A stretch of 64,000 nt of DNA from Megalonaias nervosa (lineage: Eukaryota; Mollusca; Bivalvia; Unionida; Unionidae), in contig JAECUM010004938.1 of assembly GCA_016617855.1 (NCBI GenBank), positions 1 through 64,000 on the forward strand. The letters run 5' to 3'. Under the pieces are notes generated by a model. The model searched no databases. It was not told the DNA's origin and was given only the letters and a program-made list of their open reading frames with translations. The position numbers were made by a program, and so were the translations under genes. Positions 22,815 through 36,691 of this stretch are shown here, piece after piece (within the stretch, counting starts at the first letter, position 1; the number at the start of each line of letters is the position of its first letter).

Positions 22815-23207
22815 GTGTCCTTTTGAGACAATCTTCTGATTTAACGAAAATGAGCCTAAAAGCAGAGAGTGGGTGATAAAGCAGGAATTAATATTTTTCC
22901 CTTCAGATTTTGGTCTACCAATGCCAATATTGGAAGCAAAAGTGAACTTAATTCTTCACTGAAATTATATTTTAGTATTGCAATGAATATCAAATAAGTC
23001 TGAAAAGATGTAGCTGACACAAAGGAACGCATACAACGATATATTAACCTTCTCATCTATAATGGTAGATTCTTTGCTAGTTTTGTCGTTTGAAACGACA
23101 GTACGAAGACTTCAAGTACACGCATGTATTTTAAGGAAATTTATGTCGGTATATCGAAGAGATTAGATAGCCATTTTGAAATAGATAACTAAAGAAGTAT
23201 GATTTAC

Positions 23208-25921
23208 ACGTAAGTTCCTGTTCAATTTTCATTTTGTAACTAAGATAATAACATTAGTTGTTACGGTTTACAAAACATGTTCATTTTGCTTCATTCTTTT
23301 ACTTAGTTAATGACAATAGAGTCGTACCGTCTCGCTGTCCAAGTATCCTTCTGACATCTATCTTAACGTTTCCCAAGTGCATCTGAGCACTAATCTAACA
23401 TGATCAATCAATAAACAGGTGCTTGTGCATGTTGTGTGATACAGGTGCTTCGGTATATGTTCTTCAAAGTATTACCATCAGCCTGCACAATTGTTTCAGT
23501 GATCAAGATAAACGATTGTTCAAACTGCACGTCGACTACATAAACCTTTATCTGATGAGATAACCAGAATTTCAAAGAATGGATATTAACGGCATAATTT
23601 GAGCTTAAACATGGGAATTATTCAGCCAAAACTGGAAAGGTTGGTACATTTGCCTATGACCGTAACACTCCCATTATACACATTTAGTAGTCTTCTTTCT
23701 AGCATGACAGTCAACCCATCTACGAAATTTGCTAAAGGTATACTCTGAAGAACTAAAGTCATCATGGAAACCAAATATCTTAACTGCAGGAGACTGGGCA
23801 GACAAACGCCGATAATAATGGATATAACTGAAACAACATATTAAGCACTGAAATACTGACGAGATATAAAGCAACAAATTCCAAATAAAACAAAAGTGTA
23901 TAATTTATAAAAAGCTATTTGACTTACAAAGAGAACTATAAAATTGAAAAGATACACACAAGTATGACACACTCAAAGATATTTAAAAAGAGAATAAGTA
24001 TAACTAAGGCAGACTGTACTGTGAAAGAATAAAAGGAGGCAGCTTACTACAGTCACAATTTTTACTTTTCTTTGACCAGTCAGTCCTTGAAGTACGGTAT
24101 CTTCATCACTTTGCTCTGCATTTCTGGTGCAAAGATACAACTGAAGTTGTATTACCAATAAAATTGTATGATATCAAATTTCACGCTCCATTGACTTGCC
24201 ATGAAAACTGTTGAAACTACTAAGTTAAGACTGCTTTCTTTTGACATATAAAAATGCTACTATATAAGAAATAGTGTCTCGCTCAAAATAAGTTATGTAA
24301 GAATCAACACAAGTTTTAGACCCCTGTTTACTTGACTTATTTAAAACTCAAACCCCATTTCAAGGAAACGTATAAATGTACTATAATTCGCATTGTCTAA
24401 GTTTACCTAATACAACTTCATTGTTAAAAAAGTAGTGTTTGGAGCCCTAGGGCTAACAGATGCTGGATCTGGATACTGTAAGACAAAGAATGATAAAGAA
24501 GTGGGGTACAAAATTATACCATGACCTGATCCAACAATTTGACGAAACATTCAACAAAATAAATTAAAAACGAGAATCATTGTTAATAAATAATAAGAAA
24601 GGGAAACAGAAAGCATTAAAGCTAACTGTTGAAATTAAAATCCTTATTTGGCCTGCAAAATGAAAACTTGATTATCTGGTTCATTTACTGAGAGCATGCC
24701 AGGCTATCCTCTGATAATTTGTCAAACAAAGGATGAATAATTGATAGAAAATATTGCGGTCATCCAAATTGCATCATGACATGTCATTCTGGGCTTTAAA
24801 CAAATCTCTAATATGTTCAAAATTAGCAAAAGCAATTTAGAAATATTAAAATTTGCAGACAATAATGCTGCATCTTAATGTGTACAGAATCTTATCACAG
24901 CTTCCTCTAATTATAAAGCAACAGACTGGGTCCACAACTACCATCGATGCTATGAATGATTGAAAATTCGGTGAAACGTGTCCTTATATCAATGTTGGAT
25001 AAGGAGAATGTATGAACAAAAGATGTCAAATGTGCAATATAATTTGAGTTTACAATTAAATATATTGCACTTTAAAGTAATTGTCCTTTTAATCTTGTCA
25101 GATTATAACAAGTTATCAGGGAAAAATATATAATACCATAGATACTCACTTCTAAATCACAATTAAAATCAACACACTGATCTGCTTCCGCATAATGTGC
25201 CAGTAGATCAGGGTCTATATTGTTAGTTCTACTGGTGTCTCCTAACAAATTGCCAGATTTGCATGGCATTATGCAACATCAGATATGGGCCTTGTGCAGT
25301 CTGCAGTTGTATTTGACTTATAGGCAAGTATGTAGGGTGATACACTTCATGGTTTTATTTTCAGTCCTTACTGTCTTACATCTAATAGATCAGACTGTAT
25401 GAGTAACATTTAAACAATATTATCAGACATTGGCTGAACACAACAGTGGCTAATTAGCACAACAATTTAGGCAGATTGGGAAAACAGGTTTTAGTGATGA
25501 CCAATTAAAGTACAGTGATGTTAACAAAGTGGTTTGCAATCTTTCTTGACCGCGAGATTAAAATAAATATTTTTTTCTGAGCTTCACGACACATTTCCAC
25601 ATTTTCATACGTTTTTCCAAGCTAAATATCCTGACAATCCTCTGCGACCCACCAGACTAACCTTGTAACCGTGATTTGGATTGCAACCTTGGGCCTGGGA
25701 ACCATTGTTTTAATTTAATATTTTGCTGATGAATGTTAAAAATGGTTAATAATTTATTTTTATTTTTTCTTTTCGCATTGATATAATTTTAAGCAGGGTA
25801 TCTACAGCGTCTCTGCATTTTGTTCAATCTTGTTTTACACAGAAGGGTACTATAATGAAAGAGAACTGTATTTCTCCACCGATTACACTCTATCACTTTG
25901 ACAATCTCCACTGTCCACCCT
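23208..25921. other. Partial unit: P450 downstream block, extra copy
   Basis: Homology to 5030-7659 starts abruptly at taagttcctg, inside the LTR-like remnant. No gene is recognised. A minus-strand exon-like stretch near 25150-25270 is open for about 40 codons and ends at a gtgag-type donor; I cannot place it in a family. Confidence 0.55.
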
Positions 25922-26270
25922 CTACGACTTTGACAATCTATCTTCAAATATCAGTTTGTGGTCTGGAGTGTAAAGCACAATCATTTCACCTTTTAGTGTC
26001 AAATCAGAGACAACACCTTCGTGAAATTTCAACCTCTGCATTAACCCTGTATCATCAGATGAAGTTCTGGCTTTGCCACTCTTTCCCCAAGACAGTCCAG
26101 TCGACCTGCAAAGACAGGTAACCATCTCTCTGGTTTTGGTCAAAGTTTGTTCCCTTTTGTCAAATATCTTTCTGGCTTGAACTTTACAACCGGATCCCAT
26201 TTGTGTGGGTCATGATGCAAACCCCAGTGGTTAATAATCACCATGGTCCCCTTAGGAATTTCATAATCTC
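25922..26270 (-). pseudogene. Cytochrome P450 orphan terminal exon, copy 2
   Basis: Same exon as at 7660-8013. The acceptor AG is just above 26270 and the natural stop at 25922-25924 is kept (EDRLSKS-stop). Trp after IINH is intact, giving IINHWGLHHDPHKW and FKPERYLTKGNK. It shares the NKL-stop with copies 1 and 3. The haem loop reads VFAGRLDCLGE, keeping the Cys and following Gly but losing the Arg before them. A further stop or frameshift lies after MIQG. No other P450 exons are seen beside it. Confidence 0.82.
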
Positions 26271-26935
26271 CTGAAATATTGAAAGACAAACAAAATCCGA
26301 TATGTATTTATTTCTTTGCATAGAAATCACACTAAAATAAGACTCTAATGTAAACTAACAGTTGATATTTTGTTGCCTTTTATATGTTTTCCAGATTCAT
26401 AAGTATGCAAACCCAACAATTATGCACTGTAAGATGCAAATTAAAACGAAACTGAAGTACCATAATAGAAGAAATATTCAATGTGATAAAGGTATGTGTA
26501 GTAGATAGGTTGATAAAGAATACGCATCAAAATACTAGATTAATGAACAATTTTCTTCAACGAAACCCACTGGAAGGAAACAAGATTATCATGGGTTTTT
26601 TTTCAGGTAAACAACCATATTTATTCCCTTTCAATTTCTTCATTCAATCATCAACGCACAGTACCTCACTTCGAGTCAATAAACAATCGGCAGAATATGA
26701 TTAACAAAGAAAAGACACTACGTATCATATCCACTTACACATAAGTTTTTTCAACTACAACTGCACAAATCCAAAGCTGCTATTGAGTAATGAACCAGCA
26801 GATATAGGTCTCTGCAGTTTGATAGGAGTGGATGGTAGAACAATAAACACAGACCCTGATCTGCAATAGAAAATACAGCACGTGTTCATTGAAGTATTAG
26901 GCTCCATAAAATTCTTAATCAAGGCAGCTTAATTC
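26271..26935. other. End of the partial unit, joined to Mab-21 copy 2
   Basis: It matches 8014-8650. At about 26935 the similarity switches to the sequence just upstream of the Mab-21 gene (1130 on). No gene is seen. Confidence 0.55.
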
Positions 26936-27071
26936 TGACGGTCTTAAACAAAAATGGAGCCAGATTTATGTCATTATAGTAAATCTGATTAGTGACTGTA
27001 TAATGTTAAACACAAATATGGTTAACTTTCAGTCATTGGAAATGTTACGATTTTTCAGGCTGGCAATCAAC

Positions 27072-29152
27072 ATGGAAGTTCCTGATTATTATAATGATGT
27101 GTAAATAAGACTGATGAGAGTACTGGACACAGCAGGACTTCAGGAGGACGCTCGGTGGAAGAGAATTAACATGTGTCTGCAGTGTGAGGAGCTTATGGAC
27201 ATGACGAATGTTAAGTGGAAAATGACATCCCATGTGTTCAGGAGTCAAGCGGAGGCGACTACTACTATGATGTTAAATCCGGATATTGATCTCATAACTT
27301 GTTTTAAGGACATCAATGTGCTGCAGGATTTACAGTACTGGAGGCATGGTCGTAGGACACACCTCATGATCGTAGATGACACTACGCCTCCTGGATATGT
27401 CAAATTACAAGAAGTACTGAGAGATCAACCGATTGCTGTATGTCATGTTCAAAACAGTTTCCTCATGTTAGATAGGTTATGTCGATTTCTTGTGTACAAT
27501 ACTAGTTGGATTTTTAAAAATTATATAGCTGATGAGCATCATGGACCCGCAAATACAATCAAATTGCCTTTCAATCATTCCGCTGATAATGTCACTGCTG
27601 GTAAGCATTCCATGGATGCTGTGATTGCTTTTTGATGCTTATCATGGCCTTATACAGCCTCAGAGTGGATAACACGACACAGGGAACACAACTGGCCATC
27701 ACGAGAGACAGTATCCGTCATTCAACAGTCAGGGGCACTACTTGTACCAGTTGGACACAAAGAAAGTGATTACAAACATCTTGAATGGAGAATATCCATA
27801 TCGTATGGGGAGAAAATTCTAGTCTGGCAATTCAGCCATACTCAGTACAAATGCTAAGTGTTACTAAAAATGATTAACAAACATTTCATCAAACCGAAGT
27901 TTGGGGAAAATGCGTTGAGTAGCTATCACTGGAAGACCTGTATGTTTTGGATGATGGAAACAACACCAGCAGCTCTGTGGCATCCCCAAAATGTACTGCT
28001 TTGCATAGATCTGTGTTTGAGAATGGTGTGTGCCTGGGTAGAGCAAGGTTATTGCCCTAATTATTTGTTTCTGAGTAAAGTGCATGGTCCAATTCAAAGT
28101 AACCTGGCTAATTGTTTACACGATCTATTTAAACAAAAGGGAAGGTATCTTACTAAAATACCATAAGAAGGGCTAGGGCGGAAACTGATTAGAGCATGTC
28201 AGTCACCTATTACACAGATTGACGATGAGAACGAATATATTCCCTACCGTCTGGACGGTATATTTGTGAATGTGGGGGTATTTGTGTTGGACACTTGGTT
28301 TAGCCTTTTAAATCAATGTGTTCAAGAAAATCCATGTATGTTACAACGGACATTTCCTTCGCATGGCATACGACAGGAGATTTACACCATTCTTATGAAA
28401 TTTTGTTGTTCCAGCCTTGGATCTCATCTGGCATCTAAATGCATGGAACAATACGTCACAGACCAGGAAGGTCTAGACTTGGCGCACGAGTTTCTCCTGT
28501 TGGGGTCATCCTCAGATGTTGCATCCGGAAAACTAAAGCTGGCCACTTTCCACCTCCTGCAGAACAATGTAGTATTGACAGAATGTATACTATAAAATAT
28601 TGAAAAGAACTACACATTCCTTGTCTCGTATGTCCCAACAGAGGAATTCATGTTTCCTGTCACGCTTAGAATTACTAATGGCAATCTTTCAACAACAGAA
28701 TTATAAGAGATTTTAGTGCCTTTCCAGTGCCTTTTCTCCCCTCAGAAATTCACTGCACACTGGAAGCACTTATTCCAGAGATGTTCCGCTCAGCAGGGTC
28801 ATACGGTGATTCTATAGATCCTTTTTGCGACTTCTGGCAGATATGGGCGGTGGTTGATCCAAAATTCTATCTTTATTTTTTAAAGCATCAGTGTTATCAC
28901 AGGCGGAACAAAATTCCCCAGAAGCTGGCTACTTTATACAACATGATCTGGGTCATTGGACATGAGAGGCTAGAGTACATAGACACCACCCTCAATCTGC
29001 TGGCCTACTGTCTGAGGAAGGATAGGTTTCTGGTACAATCCTATATAGCTCTCTCCACGTCAATGAAGCTAAAAAATCACCATAACGCTGCCAAGTGGCA
29101 GATAGCCTGCCTGATTAGCGCTGTTTTCAGAGTGGTGGGATACAGATATTGA
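27072..29152 (+). pseudogene. Mab-21 / cGLR gene copy 2, inactivated
   Basis: It is homologous to 1256-3328 along its whole length. Lesions include a nonsense codon near residue 10 after the MEV start (TCA to TAA near 27101), a frameshift or stop near 27632, TAC to TAA near 27854 and again near 28165, CAA to TAA near 28595, and a frameshift near 28700. The Gly of the GS motif is Arg, while the DxD (PDIDL) survives. Between the N- and C-lobes it has 24 nt more than the intact copy, with a second HSxD motif. Open pieces remain at 27114-27635, 27858-28166, 28266-28595 and 28727-29152. It cannot make a full-length enzyme. Confidence 0.87.
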
Positions 29153-29967
29153 CTTGTAGTACTCTTTATCTATTGGTTGCAGTCCTTTGCCTGTAATACT
29201 AAGATTGAGGAAGTAAATATAAGATATATAGAGATCATTGGTATCACTACCTGAATTAGCTGTCAAAATTTTAAAAGGGAGGTAAAAATGTAACATTCAT
29301 TTTCATTTGTAAAATCTCTTTTTGTACAAAGAAAGATTGTGCAATATATTAAGTGTAGTAATTGTCTTATCACAAATATCTTAGAGGAAAATGCATCCAT
29401 CTATCTGTACGTGTAAATTTTTTTACGTCGGCTGCACGGAATCTTTACAATTTAATTTTCTCGTTGTATGCACAGTTTCTGTATTAATTCGTTTTTACAG
29501 ATATTTCGTTTACGTTAACTGTATAGTAACTGATCAGCAATAATAACGATTGTTTGTTCGACGACACACACACGACTTTTAAGTCCTGAGCTTAAATGCA
29601 TTCCTTGTGCACACAACAAACTGCGTTTTATCCAAATAGTCACCAATCGTTATGTTTGATTCAATTCAAAGAGATGCACAGGCCGTTTCATCTATTGTAT
29701 AATTATTTAACCGTTGTTTAGGCTGAGCTCTGTCAAGTATGACTGAATACTGTTCTTTTTATGCTATACAATCCGGTAGGTTTATGACCTAACAAAGATC
29801 TTTAAAACATAGCCTAGCTTTCTTTCTCTTGAGTCCCCCACTTTTATGATATCACCGTCTCTCATAGTTTCGCATCTTCCCTATTGCATCATTGGATGGT
29901 TGACGTATGAACACACAACTGGAGAGCCCATTGTGTTTAACACCAGATGTCCGGACTTCAAACTTCT
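29153..29967. other. 3' flank of Mab-21 copy 2
   Basis: It matches 3329-4150. No gene is seen. It ends at an insertion of about 620 bp (29968-30585). Confidence 0.6.
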
Positions 29968-30388
29968 TCCCTCCTCCATCCAAAGCCACATAGAAAATAT
30001 ACAAAAATTAACGTGGTAGTACAATTGTTATAACTTATACACGAGAAATTAACAATAACTTACTTACCTCTACAGATGAAGATGTGCAAGTCCCTAAGTA
30101 GACTGATCACTGACAAGACGTTCGGTAATGTGAAGATATCGCCTTACGGCGAGGCATTTATATACAGGCGATGCAGCTGCACATCGTCTGTGAGCTAGAT
30201 GTAAATTGGTTTTTCCCATCGAGAGCACTTCGTTCGTGCGGCAGGGATTACCCGAACACACTATTTCGAAATATTGTACAATATACATTAAACCACCATC
30301 GGGTATCGTCTTACACCCACCCACCCACCCCGAGTACATGTATTTAATAAATAGAGAGATTTATACAATTCCATGACAAACACCTAAC
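29968..30388. other. Unclassified insertion in unit 2
   Basis: This sequence is absent from units 1 and 3. It contains a short inverted motif (cgccttacggcgagg), a (CACC)n run near 30314-30330, and a 5'-truncated SINE at its right end. About 55 bases of unit sequence (tttaacaccagatgt and surroundings) occur on both sides, at about 29915-29967 and 30586-30645. No coding sequence is recognised. Confidence 0.45.
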
Positions 30389-30585
30389 TGCGTGGGGTCG
30401 AGTCTCGGGCTCGGCCAATGTGGATATTGAGAAAGCTTGCCGATAACTTCTCGTGGGGCGGTATTTCTTTCCGGGGTTTTCCCGGGTTCTTCCTCCACCA
30501 TTTATACTGGCCACCATGTATAGCCTATCTTGTGCTAAAAAATGGCGTTGAACCCTATGACAACAACAACAACAACAACAACAAT
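30389..30585 (+). mobile_element. SINE, 5'-truncated
   Basis: Same family as 19541-19799. It keeps the B box (ggtcgagtctcgg), body and CAA tail but lacks the A-box head. It is flanked by the 8 bp direct repeat cacctaac (30381-30388 and 30586-30593). Confidence 0.85.
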
Positions 30586-30748
30586 CACCTAACTCTCCAA
30601 CCAATTGTGTTTAACACCAGATGTACAGGGCTTCAAGCTTCTCATTAAAGGTGCAAGCTTTAGGTTTCCATGTACTGTTTTCCATTATAAATGCCCACTA
30701 ATTAACACTTTTCCACCTATTCAACTGAATGATTTCAGCACGAAGAAT

Positions 30749-31761
30749 TGTTAATCAATAATTGGGTCATTTTCGTAGGGAGAGGATGGCATTATTTATT
30801 CGTCAACTGATCACGTGGTGATTGTTAAACATCAATGTCAAGCGACATGGATATGTTGTGGCTTTCATCTTTTTATGTTTTGTAAACTAAGACCCGTAGC
30901 TAAGAGATTGACTTGATGATAAAATAAAAATATCTGATTAATAAACCCAGGTGAGACTCTTATCAACTACTGTATTGTTTTGTTCTTGGTTGTGTATGAG
31001 GTTTAATGAACAAATATATGTTGGCTTTTGTTTGGTCAACTATTATGCATAGAATGCATTGAAGACAAACACAAAGAAGGCTGGTTTAGTGGCTTTATTG
31101 TTATGGATCAATAATAACAAGATCAACCATCATGAGTTGAAATCTTTTACAATAAACTAAGATCAAAGTCAGCTGGGTTCTTAGAAGAATTACGTTTTTT
31201 CTTTTGGATGGGTCAGTTAGGCGTGTTCTTTAATGATGTGGGATATTCGCTAAATATCAAGTACTGACTAGGAGAAAATGCATTTTAACACCGTATGTTT
31301 ATATATAAAAAGAGTACTGTGCAATTGATTTCACTCCTATTTTGGATTCTTATTTCCTATGTTGTTATTGTAACATCAGTCTGCAGATATATTATATTTA
31401 ATGTTGTGTTTAGAGACTTTGAAGATATACATTTTTTTCGGATTATTCATTTGAATTCCAAAGTCCTTATTGGACTAAAATATTGTTCTCGGACAATTAT
31501 GAATTATTCCTAGGACCTCTGGAACCTGCCATTGTGATACAGCAGGACTGTTGCCAGGCGAGTACATTTGAGGATCTGAAATTAATTCGGTGTATTCAAT
31601 TATTCTAGAGTTGTGTATAAATTTTATGATTATTTTGGATACTGTAAGTTCCTGTTAAATGTTCATTTTGTACCTGCGATAATAACATTATTTGTTACGT
31701 TTTACAAAATTTGTTCATTTTTCTTCATTTTTTTGCTTAGTTAATGACAATAGAGTCGTAC
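30749..31761 (+). repeat. LTR-like remnant, unit 2
   Basis: Homologue of 4253-5148, with an extra segment near 30880-30990. The right end reads gtcgtaccg instead of gtcgtaaca. Confidence 0.45.
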
Positions 31762-34344
31762 CGTCTCGCTGTCCAAGATTCCTTCTGACATCTTTCGTAA
31801 CGTTTCCCAAGGGAATCAGAGCACTAATCTAACATGCTCAATCAATAAACAGGTGCTTGAGCATGTTGTGTGATACAGGTACTTACGTATATTTCTTCAA
31901 AGCATTACATTCAGTCAATACAAGTGTTTCAGTGATCAAGATACCCGATTGTTCAAATTGCACGTCGACTACATAAAAGTTTATCTGATGAGATAACCAG
32001 AATTTCAAAGAATGGATATTAACGGCATAATTTGAGCTAAAATAAAAGGAATTATTCAACCAAAACTGGAAAGGTTGGTAGCTGTGCCTATGACACTAAC
32101 ACTCCCATAATACATATTTAGTAGTCTTCTTTCTAGTATGAGAGTCAACCCATCTGAGAAATTTGCAAAGGCTATACTTTGAAGAACTAACGTCATCATA
32201 GAAACCAAATATCTTAAATGCAGGAGATCTGGGCAGACAGATGCAGATTATAATGGATACTAAAATAATATATTAAGCTATGCAATACTGAAGGGATATA
32301 AAACAACAAATTACAAATAAAACAAATGTATACAATTTATAAAAATATATTTGAGTTACAAAGATAATTATAAAATTTAAAAGTGAAACACAAGTTTGAC
32401 ACACAAAAAGATTTTTAAAAGGTGAATGAGTTTAAATAAGGCAGACAGTACTGAACAACAAGAAAAGGCAGCTTAAAAAAAGTCACAATTTTTACTTTTC
32501 TGAGACCAATCAGTCCTTGAAGTTCTGTATCGTTATCACTTTGCTCTGCATTTCTGGTGCAAAGATACAACTGAAGTTCTATTACCAACAAAAGTGCATG
32601 TTATATAATTTCTAGCCCGATTGATTTGCATGAGAAATGCTGAAACCACTATGTTAAGTCTGCTTTCTTTTAACGTATAAAAATGCTACTATATGAGAAA
32701 TAGTTTCTCGCTCAAAACAAGTTATGTAAGAATCAATGCAAGTTTTAGACTCCTGTTGACTTGAATTTTTTAAACTCAAACTCCATTTCAAGGAAACGTA
32801 TACATGTGTTATAATTCGCATTATCTAAGTTATACTAATAAGACATCAGTGTTAAGAAAGTTGTGATTGGAGCCCTGGGGCTAACAGATACTGGATCTGG
32901 GGTACTGTAAGACAAAGAATGATAGGCCAGTGGGGTAGAAAATGATACCATGACCTAATCCAACAATTTGACGAAAAATTCAATAACATAAATTAGAAAC
33001 GAGAATCATTTTCAATAAGTAATAACAAGGTAAACAGAAGGATTATAGCTAACTGTTTAAATTAAAAATTCTTCTCTGGGCTGAAAAATGAAAGCTTGAT
33101 TATCTGGTTCATTTACTGAGAGCATGCCAGGCAATTCTCTGATAATTTGTCGAAGTATAAATAACTTATACAAAATATTGCGGTCATCCAAACTGCGTCG
33201 TCAATAATAACTGAATGTTATTCTAGGCTTTAACCAAATCTCTGACATGTTCAAAATTAGCAAAAGCAAGACTTTAGAAATATTAAAATTTGCAAACAGA
33301 ACTGGAGCATAATAATGTGTGCAAAATCTGATCACAGCTTCCAATAATTATCAAGCAGTAGACTGGGTCCATAACTGCCAACGATGCTACGAATGATTGA
33401 AAATTCGGTGAAACGTGCGTTTATATCAGTGTTGGAGGAGATTGTATGAACAAAACACGTCATATGTGCAATAATAATTTGAGTTTACAATTAAATATAT
33501 TTCACTTTATAGTAATTGTTCATTTAATCTTGTCAAGAAATAACAAGTTTTAAAGGGAAAAATATACTACCATATATATTCACTTCTAAATGGCAATTAA
33601 AATCAACACACTGACCTGCTGCCACATAACGTGCCAGTAGATCAGGGTCTATATTGTTTGTTCTACTGATTTCTCCTAACAAATTGCCAGATTTGAATGG
33701 CATTATCCAACATCAGATCAGGGCCTTGAGCCGTCTGCAGTTGGATTTGACTTATAGGCAAGTATATAGGGTACTACACGTCATGTTTTTGTTCAGTCCT
33801 CACTGTCTTACATCTAATAGATCAGACTGTATGAGTAACATTGAAACAATATTAACTGACATTGGCTGAGGGCAACAGTGGCTAATTAGCACAACAATTT
33901 AAGGCAGATTGGGAAAATAGGTTATAGGGATGTCCAATTAAAGTATAAAGTGGTTTGCAACCTTTCTTGACGGCGACATTAAAGTAAATATTTTGTCTGA
34001 GCTTCACGACCCATTTCCACATTTTGATAAGTTTTTCCACCCTAAAAAAGTCCTGGCAACCCTCTGCGACCCACCAGAATGACCTCGTAAATCCTGATTT
34101 GGATTGCAACCTTTGTCCTGGGAACCATTGTTTCAATTTAATGTTTAGCTGATGGATGTTGAGAATATTTAATAATTTATTTTTATTTTTGCTTTTTCCA
34201 TTTTTATAATTTTGAGCAGGGGAACTACAGCCTCACTGCATTTTGTTCAATCTTGTTTTACACAGAAGGGTACTATAATCAAAGAGAACTGTATTTCTCG
34301 ACCGCCAACACTCTATCACATTGACAATCTCCACTGTCCACCCT
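31762..34344. other. P450 downstream block, unit 2
   Basis: It matches 5149-7659. No gene is recognised; the minus-strand exon-like stretch is open again near 33590-33700. Confidence 0.5.
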
Positions 34345-34700
34345 CTATGACTTTGACAATCTATCTTCAAAAATCAGCTTCTACTCTGGAGGGTAAAGCA
34401 TAGTCATTTTACCTTTTGGATTCAAATCGGGGACAACACCATCGTGAAATTTCAACGTAAACCTCTGCATTAACCCTGTATAAATCAGACCGTGTTCTGG
34501 CTTCGCCACTGTTTCCCCAAGAGAATCTCGTCGACCTGCAGAGAAAGGTAGACATCTCCCTGGTTTTGGTCAAAGTTTATTCCCTTTTGTCAAATATATT
34601 TCTGGCTTGAACTTCACAAACTTTTCCCATTTGTGTGGGTCATGACGTAAACCCCAATTGCTAATAATCACCATCATCCCTTTAGGAATTTCATACTCTC
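34345..34700 (-). pseudogene. Cytochrome P450 orphan terminal exon, copy 3
   Basis: Same exon as copies 1 and 2, with acceptor AG above 34700 and the natural stop at 34345-34347 (EDRLSKS-stop). The haem loop reads FSAGRRDSLGET: the Arg and Gly are intact but the haem-ligand Cys is Ser, so a product could not bind haem as a thiolate. It shares the NKL-stop and has a further stop in place of His before KLIFEDR. The reading frame through the haem loop is otherwise the best preserved of the four. Confidence 0.82.
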
Positions 34701-36691
34701 CTGAAATATTGAAATACAAAGAGAATCCGATAAGTATTTATTTCATTGCATAGAAATCACACTAAAATCAGACTCTAATGTAAAGTAACAGTTGCTATTC
34801 TGTTGCCTTTTATATGGTTTCCAGATTCATAAGTATGCAAACCCGTGCAATATGCACTGTAAAATGTAAATGAAAACCAAATCGAAGTACCATAATGGAA
34901 GAAATATCATTGCTAAATTTAAGTAAGACGATTGTGTAATAATGATTTATTCAAATGTGATAAAATTATGTGCAGTAGACAGGTTGATGAAGTATACGCA
35001 TCAAGATACTAGTTTGATGAGCAATTTTCTTCTATACAGCCCACTGGAACTAAGCAAGATTATCATAGGTTTTTTTTTTTTTGTTTTCAGTTAAACAACC
35101 ATATTTATTCCCTTTCAATTTCCTCATCCAATTCTCAACGCACCGTATGTCATTTCTAGTCAATAAACAACCAGCAGAATGTATTTAACAAGGGAACAGA
35201 CTCTACGTATCATATCCACTCACAGATCAGTTTCATTCAACTGCATCTGCACAAATCCAAAGCTGCTATTTCGTAATGAACCAGCAGATCTGGGTCTCTG
35301 CAGTTTGCTAGGAGTGGATGGTAGAACAATAAACACAGACCCTGATCTGCAAGAGAAAATACTGCGCATGTTTATTAGAGTATTAGGCTCCATAAAATTC
35401 TAATCAAAGCAGCTGAATATATGCAAAGAATAGGATTGTTTTTATGCCACAAATGTTCAGTAAAGTTAATATAAACTGAAGACATTTATTTGACAGTCTC
35501 GCTCAACACGGACTAAAGGAAAAGCCATTTAGTTTCCATTCCAGAGAAGAAACCTTATTCTAGCCATCATTTCCATGGATGACGTCCACTTAAATCTGTT
35601 TTGAGATCCATAATTATAGGAAATCTTGCAGTGTCATTGAAGCAAGTTGTGTTGTCATATTCACATCAACCGTTCATTCCGAAGTAATTATTACTGTCAA
35701 GATGTTAGGTAAAAAATTGTAAAAGGAAATATGCTTACTGAAATAAATCAAATAATGAAAATATATAATAGTGCCATAAAGGGGATGACTAAAATTGGTT
35801 AACAAAGTTCAGGCCTTGGCTTCAATCAGGACATTTCTTGAAGCTAATCGCAATACAAAGATTTAGGCTCTAGTTTCCTTGGGCAAAGAAATAAACTAAT
35901 CTTAATGTTTAGGCATCGAAAACATTGTAGCTGATTTTGCTAAGTTAGTTAATGTTCTATTATTGACCAGAACTGGGTATCCATTCGAGGGCCTGCTTTT
36001 TGGGGCAGGGTCTGGTAGGTTATTGCCATTTGTCCTTTGCAGGATCCATGTAGAATTTGTTGTTGACAAAAGTTAAACGTACATTTAGAAGTACACTCTA
36101 TAAAATGAAAAGAAGTATTGCTTTTTCTGGCACAAAGCCAATCAATTCATAGTTCTAACATGAAAATCTGATGTTTGGTATATGTTCTACTCATTTGCTC
36201 GACTTTGTCGATTTTGTTAGAACTAACTCAACAGTTTAGGAGAAATCTGTATTTAATTTATAGTCTTTCCGACGAAAGAAGTGCGCCACTGTCTCGTTGA
36301 GGGCATTTGTGATGTGTAATAGGTACTCGCGGTTATGCCATGTTAGTTATACTGACATCGACCCAGTTGTCATGAGAAAGAGAGTAGGTAAGTACACTAG
36401 CATTGTACGTTTGAGTAAGGATGCATGAAAATTACCGCGTATGTGCCGTTATAAAATAACAATGAGCAACTGTTATCCCAAAACTTAATATCATGCTTAT
36501 ACTTGTAATCATTAAAACTAAAATCTCTCACATGTTGTGAAGAATGCATTTTATGTGCACGTTCATCCGTGATCCTCTGTTGACCAGTGTGTTCAATATC
36601 TTATATCGTAGGCCAACTCACATTAACTAATAACATAAATAAAAGGCATAACATTAATAATATCTCTATATTTTTCACGTATAGGCAATTG
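34701..36691. other. P450 upstream block, unit 2
   Basis: It matches 8014-9941 plus flanking sequence and lacks the inverted SINE fragment of unit 1. No gene is seen. Confidence 0.5.

Larger units (their letters stand above)
18871..23207. other. Anonymous block right of the gypsy element, unit 1
   Basis: No gene is recognised. The whole block recurs at 45361-49500. It contains a SINE (19541-19799) and a (TA)n insertion (about 21956-22081) that unit 2 lacks, and a (TG)n tract at 22783-22811 that is (TATG)n in unit 2. A reading frame at 19245-19493 also stays open in unit 2 (45734-46021) but has no recognised motif. Confidence 0.55.
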
